Shown: one piece after another, positions 7,382 through 16,057 of the stretch
How the letters are laid out: every line of letters begins with the position of its first letter
Position numbering within the stretch: position 1 is the first letter of the stretch
Source of the DNA: CAZNYN01 sp964422205
Lineage (GTDB): Bacteria > Synergistota > Synergistia > Synergistales > Synergistaceae
Reading direction: 5' to 3'
NCBI GenBank assembly: GCA_964422205.1
Contig: CAYRAI010000022.1
Span: forward strand, 1 to 38,249
Length of the DNA stretch: 38,249 nucleotides
Program-made: the position numbers and the translations under genes
Notes under the pieces: model-generated
What the model saw: the letters and a program-made list of their open reading frames with translations, nothing else
Database searches by the model: none
What the model was told of the DNA's origin: nothing

Positions 7382-8634
7382 TGTGTAAGACCTCCCATCG
7401 CCTTTTCGAGAGCAAGGCGGGCATTGCTGCATTCGTAGAGAGCTAAGACCGTATTTGCCTGAGCGGAGGAATAGCTTTCTATGGCATCGGATATTTCAAG
7501 GCTGCTTCCGACTCCCGCTTTGTATCGTCCCTGAGCCAAATCCAGAGTCTCTTTTTGGTGACGCTCCGCCTCGCTTGACGCAGCAAGGGACTCCTTAGCT
7601 TCGCGGAGTGTCTCCCATGCCTTGCGCACTTCGAGTATTACGGAGTTGCCTAGGCTTTTAAATTCAGCTGATGCCGCATCTAGATCTGACTTGGCCGCCG
7701 CTGTTTTGCTTTTCGTAAGCCCTCCGTCGGAGAGAGGAACGTTGAAGGAGAGCTTGGCATTCCAGCCATCATCTTCAAAAGGCGAAGTACCTGATACGCT
7801 GTAGCCTGCAGAGGCCGCTATGTTGGGAGCAAGTCCTTTTTTTGCAAGTTCGAGGTTTGTCTTCGCATATTCAACTCTTTTTGCTTTTGCGGCAAGTTCG
7901 GGTCTGTTGGCTGCCGCTTTCTCCGCCGCTTCGTCAAATGTGATGTTCCACTCTTTGTAGTCGAGGACATCGCTCACTTTGTCTATTTTAAGAAGGGGGT
8001 CTCCCATGGCAGAGGCAAGCTGTGCCTTGTACCTTGCTGCGGAGGATTCGGCTTTGACCAGGGCCAGCTTTGAACTTGCAAGGTCTGATGTGGCTTTTGT
8101 CACTTCTATTTTTGCTTTTGTTCCGACTTCATAATATGATTTTGCCCACACGAGTCTTTTTTCATAGTTGTCATAACGTGTTTTTGCAACTCTGTATTCC
8201 CGCTCTGCACGGTTTAAACCGTAATACGCATTTCTGACGTCGTATATGACCTGGTCTTTTGCCTGCATATAGTCGCTGCTTGCGGCCTGTACGTCAATCT
8301 TTGCTCCCTTTACCTGGAGATTTCTCTTGCCCCAATCATATACCGACTGTTCCAATGTTACACCGCTTCCGTAGCTGCCGGATGAACTTTCCTGAGTGCT
8401 GCCGTCGCTTCTAGTGTAGTTGACATTGGCGTTTAGCTGCGGATTGCCGGAAGACTGAGCAGAACTTACAGCAGCTTTTTTTGATTCGATTTTGCTTTCC
8501 GCTGCTCGAAGATCGGGATGATTTTCAATAGCTTTAGCTATGCATTGATCAAGAGTAAGAGCATCAGCCGCAAAAGCGGAGGACGCAAGGGAAAAACATA
8601 GAAACAGCCCTGAAATAAAAGTTTTTAATCTCAA
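7378..8634 (-). CDS. tolC: TolC family outer-membrane efflux protein
   Basis: This is the outer-membrane channel of the pump, 418 residues. A signal peptide (MRLKTFISGLFLCFSLASS, cleaved near AFA-AD) precedes two outer-membrane-efflux repeats, each starting with the family pattern ALTLDQCIAKAIENHPDLRAAE-like (about 27-210 and 230-418). The start is TTG at 8632-8634, supported by GGAGGT eight bases upstream. It lies between the histidine kinase and macA, so the two-component system and pump are probably transcribed together. A TolC argues that the host has an outer membrane. Confidence 0.9.
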   Translation of the reverse strand: MRLKTFISGLFLCFSLASSAFAADALTLDQCIAKAIENHPDLRAAESKIESKKAAVSSAQSSGNPQLNANVNYTRSDGSTQESSSGSYGSGVTLEQSVYDWGKRNLQVKGAKIDVQAASSDYMQAKDQVIYDVRNAYYGLNRAEREYRVAKTRYDNYEKRLVWAKSYYEVGTKAKIEVTKATSDLASSKLALVKAESSAARYKAQLASAMGDPLLKIDKVSDVLDYKEWNITFDEAAEKAAANRPELAAKAKRVEYAKTNLELAKKGLAPNIAASAGYSVSGTSPFEDDGWNAKLSFNVPLSDGGLTKSKTAAAKSDLDAASAEFKSLGNSVILEVRKAWETLREAKESLAASSEAERHQKETLDLAQGRYKAGVGSSLEISDAIESYSSAQANTVLALYECSNARLALEKAMGGLTQ

Positions 8635-8665
8635 AAATAGACACCTCCAAAACAGAAAAACTAAT

Positions 8666-10045
8666 TTATGCCTTGCGGCATTTAGGCAATGTTATAACGA
8701 ATGTACTGCCTATACCTTCCGTGCTTTCTGCACTTATTGTTCCGCCGTGCCCTTCAACTATGGCTTTGGCTATGGCAAGACCTATTCCCATTCCTCCGCT
8801 GACTCTGGCGCGGGATTTGTCCGCTCTGTAAAACCTTTCGAATATATTGGGAAGGTCTGATTTTGATATTCCTATTCCGCTGTCTTTTACTGTTATTTCA
8901 ACATTGCTGCTCATACTTTTTAAAGAGAGGATGACTTTTCCGCCCTTGTCAGTATAGCGCAGTGCATTTGACAGAAGATTTTCTACTGCCTGTCTGAGTT
9001 TGCCCATATCTGCCGATACGGTAAGGGACGGTTCTATATCTCCCACAAGTTCAACCTCTTTATTCGCAAAGAGAGGAGCGAATGTAAGCTGGCTGCGTTC
9101 AAGCTCCTCGGAGAGGTTGGCATTTTCAAATACAAGGCTGTTGTTTTCCCCTTCTATTGCGTAGAGAACGCCGACTTCGGATATGAGCTTTGAGAGTCTG
9201 TCTGTCTCGCTGACTGTAAGTTTTATCCTGTCTGGCGTAGGCTCCCATATTCCATCCTCAAATGCTTCCAGGTGAGACTTTACTATGGTTACAGGATTTC
9301 GCAGTTCGTGTGCTATGTCACTCATAAGACGCTTGCGCAGGGCTTCCTGGGATTCAAGAGCCGAAGCAAGTTTATTAACGCTGTCTGTCAAGGTCTGTAT
9401 CTCTGTAATGTCTGAGTTCATTTCTGTATCAGCTCTGTATTTGCCTTCGCTTATCAAGCGTGCCCTTCTTGCCGCTTCAAGCACGGGACGGCTGATTCTC
9501 TCCGCCATAAAAAAGGCTATGAGGACTGCTGTGACGAGCATAAATGCCATGGCTATGTATAGGTGACGATTGAATCTCCGCAGGAATACTCCCTCTCTGC
9601 TGTCATTGAAGGGCATACATTTAAAGGCAAGGTGCCCGACAACACGGCCTCCAACTGTTATAGGCTCATCTATAATCCGACATCCATGGGGAGTCATGGA
9701 ATCGCCCATAAGCTCCATATCTTTGGAGTGAGCACGTTTTCCCATTCCGCGGCCTAGGCTGTGTACGGCATGGCCCTCCTCGTCATAAAGTGTCACTGTG
9801 ATTATAGGCCAGCGGAGAAAATTGGCGCCGTTTCCGAGTCTCACGCCTTCCCATGAGTTTGAGAAACGGTAAAGATTTCCTGCCGCCGCCGCCATTTCCT
9901 GTCTGTCTTCAAGAAACTTTTCCTCCGCAAAGCGGCGCATCTGAAAGTCGAGCAGGCGCGATATAGCGGCAGGTATTACGACCATGCAGATTATGACTAT
10001 TGCGGTGTATTGGAAGAGCATCTGGGTTCTGAGAGAACGTTTCAT
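8666..10045 (-). CDS. Sensor histidine kinase of the efflux operon
   Basis: This is a membrane sensor kinase, 459 residues. It has one membrane segment at about 11-31, an extracytoplasmic sensor of about 125 residues, a second segment at about 161-182, then HAMP, a HisKA box (SDIAHELRNP with His246), and an HATPase domain with N-box AVENLLSNALRYT, VKDSGIGIS and GGMGIGLAIAKA. All catalytic boxes are present. Its ATG overlaps the response regulator stop by four bases (ATGA). The layout resembles CpxA/BaeS-type envelope-stress sensors. The ligand is unknown. Confidence 0.92.
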   Translation of the reverse strand: MKRSLRTQMLFQYTAIVIICMVVIPAAISRLLDFQMRRFAEEKFLEDRQEMAAAAGNLYRFSNSWEGVRLGNGANFLRWPIITVTLYDEEGHAVHSLGRGMGKRAHSKDMELMGDSMTPHGCRIIDEPITVGGRVVGHLAFKCMPFNDSREGVFLRRFNRHLYIAMAFMLVTAVLIAFFMAERISRPVLEAARRARLISEGKYRADTEMNSDITEIQTLTDSVNKLASALESQEALRKRLMSDIAHELRNPVTIVKSHLEAFEDGIWEPTPDRIKLTVSETDRLSKLISEVGVLYAIEGENNSLVFENANLSEELERSQLTFAPLFANKEVELVGDIEPSLTVSADMGKLRQAVENLLSNALRYTDKGGKVILSLKSMSSNVEITVKDSGIGISKSDLPNIFERFYRADKSRARVSGGMGIGLAIAKAIVEGHGGTISAESTEGIGSTFVITLPKCRKA

Positions 10046-10728
10046 CTGTCGTGCTCCGACACTCTGTAGCCGAAACCGTGAACCGTCTTTATGAAGCCGT
10101 TCTCATGCTCCGGATCTGCCAGCTTTTTTCTTATGTTCTTTATGTAGCTGTCTATGGAGCGTTCAAAGCCATCGTACTCATCGCCTAAGGCATAAGTTAT
10201 AAGCTCGTCCCTGCTCCATGTCTTGTCTGCGCGCTCTGCCATTTTAGATAGGATTAGAAACTCGTTGCGGGTCATGGGAACAATGTCGCCATATTTTTTT
10301 ACCGTAAAAGATTTTACGTCTATGGATAGTGCGTCTCCTACAGCAATAATCTGCCCCGTATTTTCCTGATTGTCACTTTTTCTGAGGTTCGCCCTTACTC
10401 TCGCCATCATGACTCTCGGGCTGAAGGGCTTTATGATATAGTCGTCCGCTCCAGCGTCAAGCCCCGATATGACATCTTCCTCGCCGCTCTTGGCAGTAAC
10501 CATTATTATAGGGATGTCGGATTTTCTGCGGATTGTTGTGCAGACATCGCTTCCGCTCAATCCCGGCAGCATAATGTCCAGCAGGAGGAGATCGTATTCC
10601 TCTTTATCAAACATTTCAAGAGCCTTAAGACCGTCGGGAGCTATGTCAACAGAGTAACCGTCTCTTTCAAGATAAGCTCTTTCCACATCAGCTATGGCAC
10701 TTTCATCTTCAACAATAAGTATCCTCAT
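10042..10728 (-). CDS. OmpR/PhoB-family response regulator
   Basis: This is the cognate response regulator, 228 residues. The receiver has the acidic pair ED (8-9), phosphoacceptor Asp51 (LLLLDIMLPG) and the VTAK switch (77-80). A winged-helix DNA-binding domain follows (about 130-225, ending FIKTVHGFGYRV), as in OmpR/PhoB proteins. Such regulators bind direct repeats with about 11-bp spacing; a matching array lies upstream of the Spy-like gene at 11482-11533. It is the first gene of the kinase-tolC-macA-macB run. Confidence 0.93.
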   Translation of the reverse strand: MRILIVEDESAIADVERAYLERDGYSVDIAPDGLKALEMFDKEEYDLLLLDIMLPGLSGSDVCTTIRRKSDIPIIMVTAKSGEEDVISGLDAGADDYIIKPFSPRVMMARVRANLRKSDNQENTGQIIAVGDALSIDVKSFTVKKYGDIVPMTRNEFLILSKMAERADKTWSRDELITYALGDEYDGFERSIDSYIKNIRKKLADPEHENGFIKTVHGFGYRVSEHDR

Positions 10729-10796
10729 GACATCACTTCTTTCACGTCTGCAAGCTCTTGTTATATTCTAGCTTCGCTTTGCGTTTAAATAAATCC

Positions 10797-10825
10797 GTCG
10801 GAGAGCTTAATAAAAGCTCTCCGAC
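10797..10825. terminator. Terminator/attenuator between the Spy-like gene and the response regulator
   Basis: A perfect 12-bp stem (GTCGGAGAGCTT/AAGCTCTCCGAC) with a five-base loop starts eight bases after the Spy-like gene stop codon. The tail on the minus strand is T-rich but interrupted, so read-through into the regulator operon is possible. Confidence 0.7.
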
Positions 10826-10832
10826 TTCCTAT

Positions 10833-11414
10833 TTAGTTAAACATTCCGCATTTTCCGCCGCGCCCTCTGCCGTCAAAGCAGGGAGCGTTTTTGTAGCTTT
10901 CGGGGTTTTTCAGCATTTCCGCAAATCTCATATCGCAAAGCTCGTTTCTGCGAAGCTGTATCTTTTTGTGGAGTTCGTTCAGCAATACTTTATTCGGGGA
11001 CTGCTTTGCAAATTCGTCTCTCATCTCTTTGTGAAGTTTGGCGATTTCATCTCTTTTTTCCTTCTCGGCCGGAGTAAAAGAACGTTCCATTTTTCCCTGT
11101 ATCATTCCGGGGTTTTTGAGGCAGAGTTCAAAACGTTCCTCGGCGAACTCGCCTCTCATCTTGACCAGCTTGGAGTGAAGTTCCTTTGCTTTCGCCGCGT
11201 CGGGTGTCTTTTTGTTCATCTCTGCTCTAAGTTCATCTGCAATCTTTCTGATCTCGTCATTCTTTGCCTTCAGTTCGGGAGACGAGTTTACGGCCTGCAT
11301 TCTGTTCTGCCCCATGCCTGTTCCGCACTGAGCGCCGCATCCCTGATAAGCAAAGGCTCCTCCCGCAAATATCATCACAAATGCCACTGCCGCAAATATT
11401 TTCATACCTCTCAT
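10833..11414 (-). CDS. Spy/CpxP/ZraP-like periplasmic stress or metal-responsive protein
   Basis: This is a small exported, mostly helical, highly charged protein of 193 residues. A signal peptide (about 1-22, ending GGAFA-YQ) is followed by two related helical repeats, each with an ELHKK/ELHSK-L-like segment and an R-x-E-L/F-C-x-x-RF-like segment (about 75-105 and 145-175). This resembles the LTXXQ/heavy-metal-resistance family, whose members are chaperones or metal sensors that modulate sensor kinases. Cys pairs near the N- and C-termini (CGAQC, KCGMF) could bind metal. GGAGG lies ten bases before the ATG. It precedes a two-component system and efflux pump, fitting an accessory stress protein. 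Assignment to Spy versus ZraP is not possible. Confidence 0.72.
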   Translation of the reverse strand: MRGMKIFAAVAFVMIFAGGAFAYQGCGAQCGTGMGQNRMQAVNSSPELKAKNDEIRKIADELRAEMNKKTPDAAKAKELHSKLVKMRGEFAEERFELCLKNPGMIQGKMERSFTPAEKEKRDEIAKLHKEMRDEFAKQSPNKVLLNELHKKIQLRRNELCDMRFAEMLKNPESYKNAPCFDGRGRGGKCGMFN

Positions 11415-11481
11415 ACAAAATCATCCTCCAATGTTTTAATGTGTGTTTCCTGTCTATGGCAGTTATGATAACAACTCGATA

Positions 11482-11533
11482 TGGAGATTTTATGACACAA
11501 ATGTGGAGATTTTGTGGAGATAAAAGTGGAGAT
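11482..11533. promoter_or_regulatory. Array of four TGGAGAT direct repeats, likely response-regulator operator
   Basis: TGGAGAT occurs at 11482, 11504, 11515 and 11527, spaced 22, 11 and 12 bases, so all lie on about the same helical face. The unit is roughly TGGAGATWWWD. The array lies 68 to 120 bases upstream of the Spy-like start. On the minus strand a TATCAT -10 candidate lies downstream of it without a good -35, as expected for an activated promoter. OmpR/PhoB-type regulators bind such repeats. Confidence 0.6.
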
Positions 11534-11563
11534 AAAAAAAGACGGCATAAGCCGTCTCTTTTT
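11534..11563. terminator. Bidirectional-looking terminator after the GGDEF/EAL gene
   Basis: GACGGC/GCCGTC (11541-11546 with 11551-11556) has an ATAA loop, with an A7 run on one side and TCTTTTT on the other. It closes the minus-strand gene ending at 11586 and directly abuts the TGGAGAT array. Confidence 0.85.
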
Positions 11564-11585
11564 GATGCAAATTTTTAATTTTCTG

Positions 11586-14500
11586 TTATCTGACATAAGC
11601 TCCGAGGTACTCTGTCTCAAAGTCACCGGCAGGGATGGGTTTGTTGAATAAATAGCCCTGAGCGTATTTACAGCCGAGTTCTTTGAGCACACTGAGCTGT
11701 TCTTCCGTTTCTATTCCCTCTGCGATAATCTCTATTCCAAGGTCTTTGCACAGCTCTATTACACGTTTTGTTATAAGCAGACTTTTTTTGTTTGCCACAA
11801 TTTCATGTATGATGCTCTTATCAAGCTTAAGTGTGTGAAGGTCCATTCCTGCCATAATAGAGAGATTGGAGTACCTTGCACCGAAATCATCCAGAGCAAT
11901 AGAGAATCCGTCTCTCGCAATCTGCTCCGTTACTTCTTTTATGCTGCTCTCCGAAATAGAGCCTAGTGTCTCTGTTACCTCTATCTCTATCATGTTATTT
12001 GGCACGGAGTAGGTGCTGCACAGAGATTTTATTTTGTTCGGAGTTTCGGGGCAGAGCAGTGTCAGCCTTGAAAAATTCACTGAGACAGTCATGTCAAGAC
12101 ACCCCAGCTTTATCCACTTTGCAAGGATTTTGCAGACTTCTTCAAACATGAAGAAATCGATAAAATGTATGAGGTTCTCTTTTTCAAGAGGCTCGATAAA
12201 CTTGGCAGGCGGAATGATTCCCCTGTCTGGATAATATGCTCTCACAAGAGCCTCGGCACCGCAGATTTTGCCTGTCGATATTTCTACCTTTGGCTGAAGG
12301 TACATAATGTAAGCTCCGTTGTCTATGTCACTCATCAGGGTTTCATACATTCTTGTATGGTCGGCCTCAGAAACTTTGCCGCTTTTTCTGTAGTACTCTT
12401 TTTTTCTCACAGACATAATCTCCTCTGCCGCAAGCATTAGAGAGTCGGGGTCTATCTCACCGTCAGACCATGCCCATCCCGATTCAGCCGCCTCGTTCAT
12501 AAAGGAGTTTACATCCTCAATAACTTTTTCAGTACATCGGACAAATGATGAGCGTTCCATATCAGGACATATTATTCTAAATTCATCTCCAAAAAGTCTA
12601 AAAACTTCGTTTTCACTGAAGTATCTTCTAAGAACAAGAGAACAGTGGCTCACGATACTGTCACCGTAATCCATACCATATTTGCTGTTTATAGATTTAA
12701 GTCCGTTTATATCCAAGCACATAACGCCAAGTGTGGAGAGAGCATCTCTGTCGATACGCATAAGCTGATCTCTGTATGAGTTCCCGTTGAGCAGGCCTGT
12801 CATTTCATCGTGATAGAGAATATATTCGTCTCTTTTTTTGAAGAAAAGTTTGCGTTCTTCACTTGCAATCATGTATGAAAGGGTGTTCAGGACTCCCATA
12901 TTATCCAAATTTTCCGAGGAATTTTCAATTCCCAACAATCCGCTTCTGCCATCGGTTATATCTATTGGGACGACAACAAGCCTCTTTATGCCACGCCCCT
13001 CCATAAAAGATCTCACCTCTTCCGTCTCATATTCTCCGGCAGATGCGGTTATAATTTCTCCGGATGTGATGCTCTTGTAAAATATAGGTTCTTCCGACGG
13101 AATGTTTATATTGCTCATACTCTTCATTATAGGCTTAATTCCGCGTCTGCTCCACTCATGCAGGCAGTCGGCCCATACAGAATCATGCACGGTAAAAACG
13201 TAAGTCCTGTCAGCTTTGAAGAAGCGTCCCATTACGGCAAGGAGTTCATTAATCTTCTTGTCATAGTCATGTTCATGCTTTAAGGTATTTATTGATTCCA
13301 AATATAAATTTAAATTATGCTGTGAATGAACATCACCGTACTCTTGGCAGAAGGATGAGGAACAGTCTGTCTCTTTCTCTGTGCCCAGTTGATTTATTTG
13401 ATATATCTGCTCGTCCGATGAGGTCATACGGCAGACATTTCTAATTTTCCCGTAAGACACATCAAAGTCAAAATCATTGCTTGGAACGACATCTATGCCA
13501 ACTGCAAATTTTAAACTGTATTTTGCATTGAAGAAAGCCGGGTCTTTTGACACTAGTTCCATAAATTTATGAATCTCCTCGGAAGGATAGCTCTTTGAAG
13601 GCACATCAGGCATTACCACAGCAAAAAATTTCTCTTCTATACAGCAGACAATATCCGTGGCTCTCATAAAAACAGAGAGAAAGACAGACATTTCTTTCCT
13701 TATCGACATTACGCGTTTGCTTCCGTAAAAATCCTTGACTCTGTCAAGATTAACTATCTCTACCACAGCCATAGCAGTATAGCCGTCTCTCTGCCTCAGA
13801 TATTTTGAAATGCGCTTTGCGGAATATGATTTGTAGACTAAGTATGTGCTGTCAAAGTATATTTTTTCCGGGAATGAAAGATTGCGCTTCTTAACCGTGT
13901 CGATGTCTCTGGCATAGCCCAAGTAGTACAAATCTCCGCTGATTGGGTCTGTTATGAGCACAGCGAGAGTTGAGTTCCATTTGATGCGTCCACCGGCACC
14001 GGCAGTCTGAAACTCGCAGTAACGAAGCCTCTCCCCCTCAAGGAAAGACTCCATAAGAGCCGTTCTTGAAAATATGCTTCTGTATAACTTCCTCTGAGCC
14101 GCATCCACTATGTAGCGGTCATAGACGGCAAGCAGATCTTCTATAGTCGAGAGAGGAAAGCTTTGTGCCTTGGACTCCCCTGTCATTTCAGTGCATATAA
14201 GCGAGCCCGAATCTGCGAGCCAGTCCGTTCTTACACCGGCAAAGGAGGATACCAGCTTTTCTATGCGATTTTTTGATACATTTATTATGCTTACAGCCCC
14301 GACACGGTCCGTAAGAACTTCTTGCACCATCCTCTCAAAGTCGAACTCCGACTTTATATCGCTTACGTCGCTTACCGGTATGCATGTGCCTATAACCGTG
14401 ACGGCCCTGCCCTCGTCGTCTGATACAACTGAGTAGTAAATCTTATGCCAAGCATAAGGAGCGCCTTTAAACTTTACCTTTATGACAAATGCTCCCTTTG

Positions 14501-15155
14501 CACAGCCTTTATCTATTTTTTTAAATTCACTGATGTAGTCTGAGATAGAGTCACTGTGCACAATACCAAGAGATACCAGGGCATCCGGCATATGTTTTAT
14601 AATTTTTATCTCTCTTGCGCCCTGCTCGGTAACAGACGAGAGAGAAAGAGAGTTAGACTGCAGGTTAAACTCCCAAAAAACAGATGATACGCACTCTAAG
14701 ACAGCCCTCATCCTCTGGTCGTTTAAAATAGCCTTAGCTTCCTGTTCCTTGAGTTTTGTAACATCTGTCAATACCGCTATAAAAACTGGATTATCGGAAC
14801 CTTCATATGGTATGCGCGCTCCGCGGAGCTGTCTCCATCCAAGGCGTCCTCCTTCAAAATAGGCACGGTAAACACAGTCGACAGGTTCGCCTGCCTCAAC
14901 GGATGCGCGTATTGTGTTTTCTACGAGAGCTCTGTCTTCCTCATATATATTGAGAAAAATGTCTTCGGGTACGGACGAATCTTTGCTTTGCAGATCTCCG
15001 ACCATGCTGAAGTAACTCGGACTCACATAAAGTTTCTTATTAATCTCTCCGACTTCAAAAAGCATAACGCCGCCGGTCAGATACTTCATTATCGCATCAA
15101 GTTGTATTTTGATTTTATTGTCTTTAGAATTAAATTCTCTCGGCATTGATTTCAT
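11586..15155 (-). CDS. Multi-sensor GGDEF/EAL protein, probable c-di-GMP phosphodiesterase
   Basis: This is a 1189-residue cytoplasmic signalling protein without membrane segments. Domains in order: PAS (about 25-135), a second PAS-like region (145-265), another sensory region (275-420), a degenerate GGDEF (about 440-570, EEKFF replacing the active motif at 507-511), GAF (about 630-775), a second GGDEF (about 780-900, FGDEF at 855-859) and EAL (about 940-1185). The EAL site looks intact: GAEAL (967-970), EVTET, LDDFG (1088-1092), KLDKS and EGIETEEQ. Hydrolysis of c-di-GMP is therefore likely and cyclase activity doubtful. It appears monocistronic with its own terminator. The ATG at 15155 has only a distant AAGGGA, so the start is moderately sure. 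Confidence 0.9.
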   Translation of the reverse strand: MKSMPREFNSKDNKIKIQLDAIMKYLTGGVMLFEVGEINKKLYVSPSYFSMVGDLQSKDSSVPEDIFLNIYEEDRALVENTIRASVEAGEPVDCVYRAYFEGGRLGWRQLRGARIPYEGSDNPVFIAVLTDVTKLKEQEAKAILNDQRMRAVLECVSSVFWEFNLQSNSLSLSSVTEQGAREIKIIKHMPDALVSLGIVHSDSISDYISEFKKIDKGCAKGAFVIKVKFKGAPYAWHKIYYSVVSDDEGRAVTVIGTCIPVSDVSDIKSEFDFERMVQEVLTDRVGAVSIINVSKNRIEKLVSSFAGVRTDWLADSGSLICTEMTGESKAQSFPLSTIEDLLAVYDRYIVDAAQRKLYRSIFSRTALMESFLEGERLRYCEFQTAGAGGRIKWNSTLAVLITDPISGDLYYLGYARDIDTVKKRNLSFPEKIYFDSTYLVYKSYSAKRISKYLRQRDGYTAMAVVEIVNLDRVKDFYGSKRVMSIRKEMSVFLSVFMRATDIVCCIEEKFFAVVMPDVPSKSYPSEEIHKFMELVSKDPAFFNAKYSLKFAVGIDVVPSNDFDFDVSYGKIRNVCRMTSSDEQIYQINQLGTEKETDCSSSFCQEYGDVHSQHNLNLYLESINTLKHEHDYDKKINELLAVMGRFFKADRTYVFTVHDSVWADCLHEWSRRGIKPIMKSMSNINIPSEEPIFYKSITSGEIITASAGEYETEEVRSFMEGRGIKRLVVVPIDITDGRSGLLGIENSSENLDNMGVLNTLSYMIASEERKLFFKKRDEYILYHDEMTGLLNGNSYRDQLMRIDRDALSTLGVMCLDINGLKSINSKYGMDYGDSIVSHCSLVLRRYFSENEVFRLFGDEFRIICPDMERSSFVRCTEKVIEDVNSFMNEAAESGWAWSDGEIDPDSLMLAAEEIMSVRKKEYYRKSGKVSEADHTRMYETLMSDIDNGAYIMYLQPKVEISTGKICGAEALVRAYYPDRGIIPPAKFIEPLEKENLIHFIDFFMFEEVCKILAKWIKLGCLDMTVSVNFSRLTLLCPETPNKIKSLCSTYSVPNNMIEIEVTETLGSISESSIKEVTEQIARDGFSIALDDFGARYSNLSIMAGMDLHTLKLDKSIIHEIVANKKSLLITKRVIELCKDLGIEIIAEGIETEEQLSVLKELGCKYAQGYLFNKPIPAGDFETEYLGAYVR

Positions 15156-15305
15156 AATGATGCCACATCCCTTCGCCTAATTACTCCCACAGCAGAAAGA
15201 GGCAACAAATAGAACCAAAAACTCTTCCCCGAATGAAACCACACCATTAGCGACTTGTATGAGCCGATAGCGTATGAAATATGTAAATCCAAAATTAAAT
15301 ATTCC

Positions 15306-15334
15306 TTGACACAACCTGATAAGGTTGATATACT
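15306..15334 (+). promoter_or_regulatory. Near-consensus sigma70 promoter of tRNA-Cys
   Basis: TTGACA (15306-15311) is followed after exactly 17 bases by TATACT (15329-15334), placing the start point a few bases before the tRNA at 15344. Confidence 0.85.
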
Positions 15335-15343
15335 TCCTCTCGT

Positions 15344-15417
15344 GGCGGCATAGCCAAGTGGTAAGGCAGAGGACTGCAAATCCTTCATCCCCGGTCCGAA
15401 TCCGGGTGCCGCCTCCA
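15344..15417 (+). tRNA. tRNA-Cys (GCA)
   Basis: The acceptor arms GGCGGCA (15344-15350) and TGCCGCC (15407-15413) pair fully. The anticodon GCA is at 15376-15378, flanked by a paired GAGGA/TCCTT-like stem, and the T arm CCCGG-TCCGAAT-CCGGG is perfect. CCA is encoded at 15415-15417. It has its own promoter and terminator. Confidence 0.96.
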
Positions 15418-15485
15418 AATTTTTCTCATCTTTGTAATTAGAATATAACAATGGTGTCACTAAGTTTCCCCCGACCAGAATTTTC

Positions 15486-15513
15486 CGGAGAGCCTAATAG
15501 CTCTCCGTTTTTT
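15486..15513 (+). terminator. Terminator downstream of tRNA-Cys
   Basis: CGGAGAGC/GCTCTCCG with a six-base loop CTAATA is followed by six T. The stem core is nearly the same as in the hairpin at 10797-10825. Confidence 0.85.
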
Positions 15514-15782
15514 GTTATCCTTGACTTTACATGTCCGTTTCGTATGCAGATTGCCTAACTGATACACCTTTGCCATCAAGCAACTGCTCTTCCGAACAAA
15601 ATATGCAACGAAAAAACTGCAATGCACATCATTGTTTAACTATTATCTCTCAAGCATAAATATACATGAAAGCTCAGTAAATGCAATAGCCATTTTTGTA
15701 TTTATCAGATTTATTATGCAATAATCACATTTATTTACAAAAATATAAGATTGCAAACCTAATTACATAAAAATAAACTTAT
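15514..15782. other. AT-rich intergenic region with no gene seen
   Basis: Between the tRNA terminator and the small membrane-protein cluster the sequence becomes strongly AT-rich (about 15600-15782). No credible coding frame, tRNA or known RNA motif was recognised. Confidence 0.5.
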
Positions 15783-15822
15783 AAAAATAACAGACCCTCT
15801 TAGATAAAGGTCTGTTATTTTT
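15783..15822 (-). terminator. Terminator of the YqjD/YqjE-like cluster
   Basis: AAAAATAACAGACC and GGTCTGTTATTTTT (15783-15796 with 15809-15822) form a perfect 14-bp stem with built-in A and T runs, five bases after the last gene on the minus strand. Confidence 0.88.
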
Positions 15823-15826
15823 TAAT

Positions 15827-16057
15827 CTATCCGACTAGGCGTTTATAAATTGACGAAAAAAGGCTTATACCAGGTATTCCCAATCGCAGAATCTTTCTTC
15901 CTGAAAGAGCTGCCGCTATTCCCGCAATCAAAGCCGAGCCTGTAGCATAAAATGGTTTCTTTTCTATCATTTTTGCCGGAGAAGCTTCAACGACAGCCGC
16001 TATAAATCTTATCTTCGCTTCACGAAGGGCAATGTCTTCTTTATTCTGCTCTGTCAT
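15827..16057 (-). CDS. Small hypothetical protein, third gene of the YqjD/YqjE-like cluster
   Basis: This 76-residue protein has a charged N-terminal half and a hydrophobic, glycine-rich stretch (about 38-70, SALIAGIAAALSGRKILRLG). Its ATG lies inside the end of the preceding gene, overlapping by 17 bases, so it is probably translationally coupled. In size, order and location it recalls E. coli YqjK, downstream of yqjD and yqjE, but sequence similarity was not tested. No function is assigned. Confidence 0.6.
   Translation of the reverse strand: MTEQNKEDIALREAKIRFIAAVVEASPAKMIEKKPFYATGSALIAGIAAALSGRKILRLGIPGISLFSSIYKRLVG

Noticed and set aside
10758..11468. 236-codon open frame on the plus strand
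   Set aside because: It is the complement of the Spy-like gene and has no recognisable domain or ribosome binding site.
11482..11537. TGGAGAT repeats as a CRISPR array
   Set aside because: Units are about 11 bases with no spacers of repeat-like length; a regulator operator fits better.
15152..15460. 102-codon open frame on the minus strand
   Set aside because: It runs across the tRNA-Cys gene and its promoter in antisense.
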